DNA from: Gammaproteobacteria bacterium | GTDB lineage: Bacteria; Pseudomonadota; Gammaproteobacteria; 21-64-14 | NCBI GenBank assembly: GCA_027013145.1 | Contig: JALUXX010000042.1 | Location: 1 to 52,208, forward strand | Length of the DNA stretch: 52,208 nt | Reading direction: 5' to 3' | Part shown: in pieces, positions 51,870-52,208 of the stretch | Numbering within the stretch: the stretch's first letter is position 1 | Layout of the letters: every line of letters starts with the position of its first letter | The notes under the pieces: generated by a model | The model's input: only the letters and a program-made list of their open reading frames with translations | The model's database searches: none | Told to the model about the DNA's origin: nothing | Made by a program: the position numbers and the translations under genes

Positions 51870-52208
51870 GCGGGATCTCCATCCGGAATATGGGCCTGCG
51901 GGAGAGGGGGGGTGTTCCGCGGCGATATAAAGCGGTATTGATCCCCTCTCCCTGTGCCTCCCCCGGAGGACGGGGGAGCATTGCACGGCGTCGGGGCGTA
52001 ACGATGGCGCGGAACTCCTGTGGGTGCCGCAACCCCGGATTCCGGCCTGCGGCCTGCATCCGGGCTACTTCGGGCGCGCCGAATGTAGCCCGTATATGGT
52101 CTCCTCCCATTTTGCAAGGCCGTGAGCGGGTCGATGGCAGGGACAGGTTGCGTCCGTATATTCGGCCTGTTGGTGAGGACCCGCGAGGGGTTCTCTGGCC
52201 ACGATGAA
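51870..52208. other. Right-end intergenic region
   Basis: About 340 bases at the window's edge with no protein-coding gene I can support. It contains the REP-like element at 52033-52092. The rest has no clear promoter or terminator. Confidence 0.7.
52033..52092. repeat. REP-like palindromic element, copy 3 (partial)
   Basis: It carries ccccggattccggcctgcgg followed by gcctgcatccgggctac, the same half as in copies 1 and 2. cgggctac (52061-52068) is followed by its inverse gtagcccg (52085-52092). It seems to be one half of the full element joined to a short inverted partner. Confidence 0.7.

Noticed and set aside
1-52208. CRISPR arrays, tRNA or rRNA genes and insertion sequences
   Set aside because: I found no regularly spaced direct repeats, no cloverleaf-like sequence with CCA end, and no transposase or integrase frame.

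Overview
This window looks like chromosomal DNA of a high-GC gammaproteobacterium, possibly a Chromatiales- or Acidiferrobacterales-type environmental organism. That assignment is inferred from the mix of gene families (exosortase A/EPS locus, prkA-yeaH-spoVR operon, PA3496-type small protein, REP-like palindromes, LexA box of the CTG-N10-CAG type) and not from any marker gene. No rRNA, tRNA, CRISPR array, transposase or phage gene was seen.

Region 1 (1-23.1 kb) is an exosortase A (XrtA) linked exopolysaccharide locus, read mostly on the minus strand. From its promoter end it holds a Wza-type export lipoprotein, a Wzz-type chain-length protein, a tyrosine autokinase, a beta-barrel outer-membrane protein and a polysaccharide deacetylase. 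These are followed by XrtA fused to an EpsI domain, a PaaK-like adenylate-forming enzyme, a flippase, an O-antigen-ligase-like enzyme, a methyltransferase and a second deacetylase. The stretch from XrtA to the second deacetylase is tightly coupled, with 4-14 nt overlaps. A plus-strand pair (GNAT-like transferase plus an asparagine-synthetase homologue whose Cys2 is Ser) is inserted. Beyond it lie a sulfotransferase, another methyltransferase, an exported TPR protein, two glycosyltransferases and a secreted Kelch/Ig-like protein cut by the left edge. Together they would make, modify, export and length-control a polysaccharide and process PEP-CTERM proteins.

Region 2 (23.1-30.3 kb) starts with an 850-base control region carrying a near-perfect sigma-54 promoter and two copies of a 17-bp dyad in front of a PEP-CTERM protein gene. 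A second PEP-CTERM protein made of six HAF-type repeats follows, divergent from an M20 peptidase. Next are a PA3496-family small protein, a patatin-like phospholipase and a two-helix membrane protein.

Region 3 (30.6-35.9 kb) is an Anbu-type cluster: zinc metallopeptidase, Anbu proteasome-like protease, circularly permuted ATP-grasp and alpha-E protein. The transglutaminase that usually accompanies them is not present. A DUF4124 protein closes the region.

Region 4 (35.9-42.3 kb) is the prkA-yeaH-spoVR stress operon behind a second sigma-54 promoter, followed by a GH100 invertase.

Region 5 (42.3-46.2 kb) has REP-like palindromes and a dnaE2 error-prone polymerase gene, downstream of a LexA box but without imuA/imuB.

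Region 6 (46.2-52.2 kb) holds a secreted beta-helix protein and an Fn3 lipoprotein, then a TetR repressor divergent from an NAD-dependent epimerase with a readable promoter/operator. It ends with TfoX-N, VIT/CCC1 and DUF4282 proteins and another REP-like palindrome.
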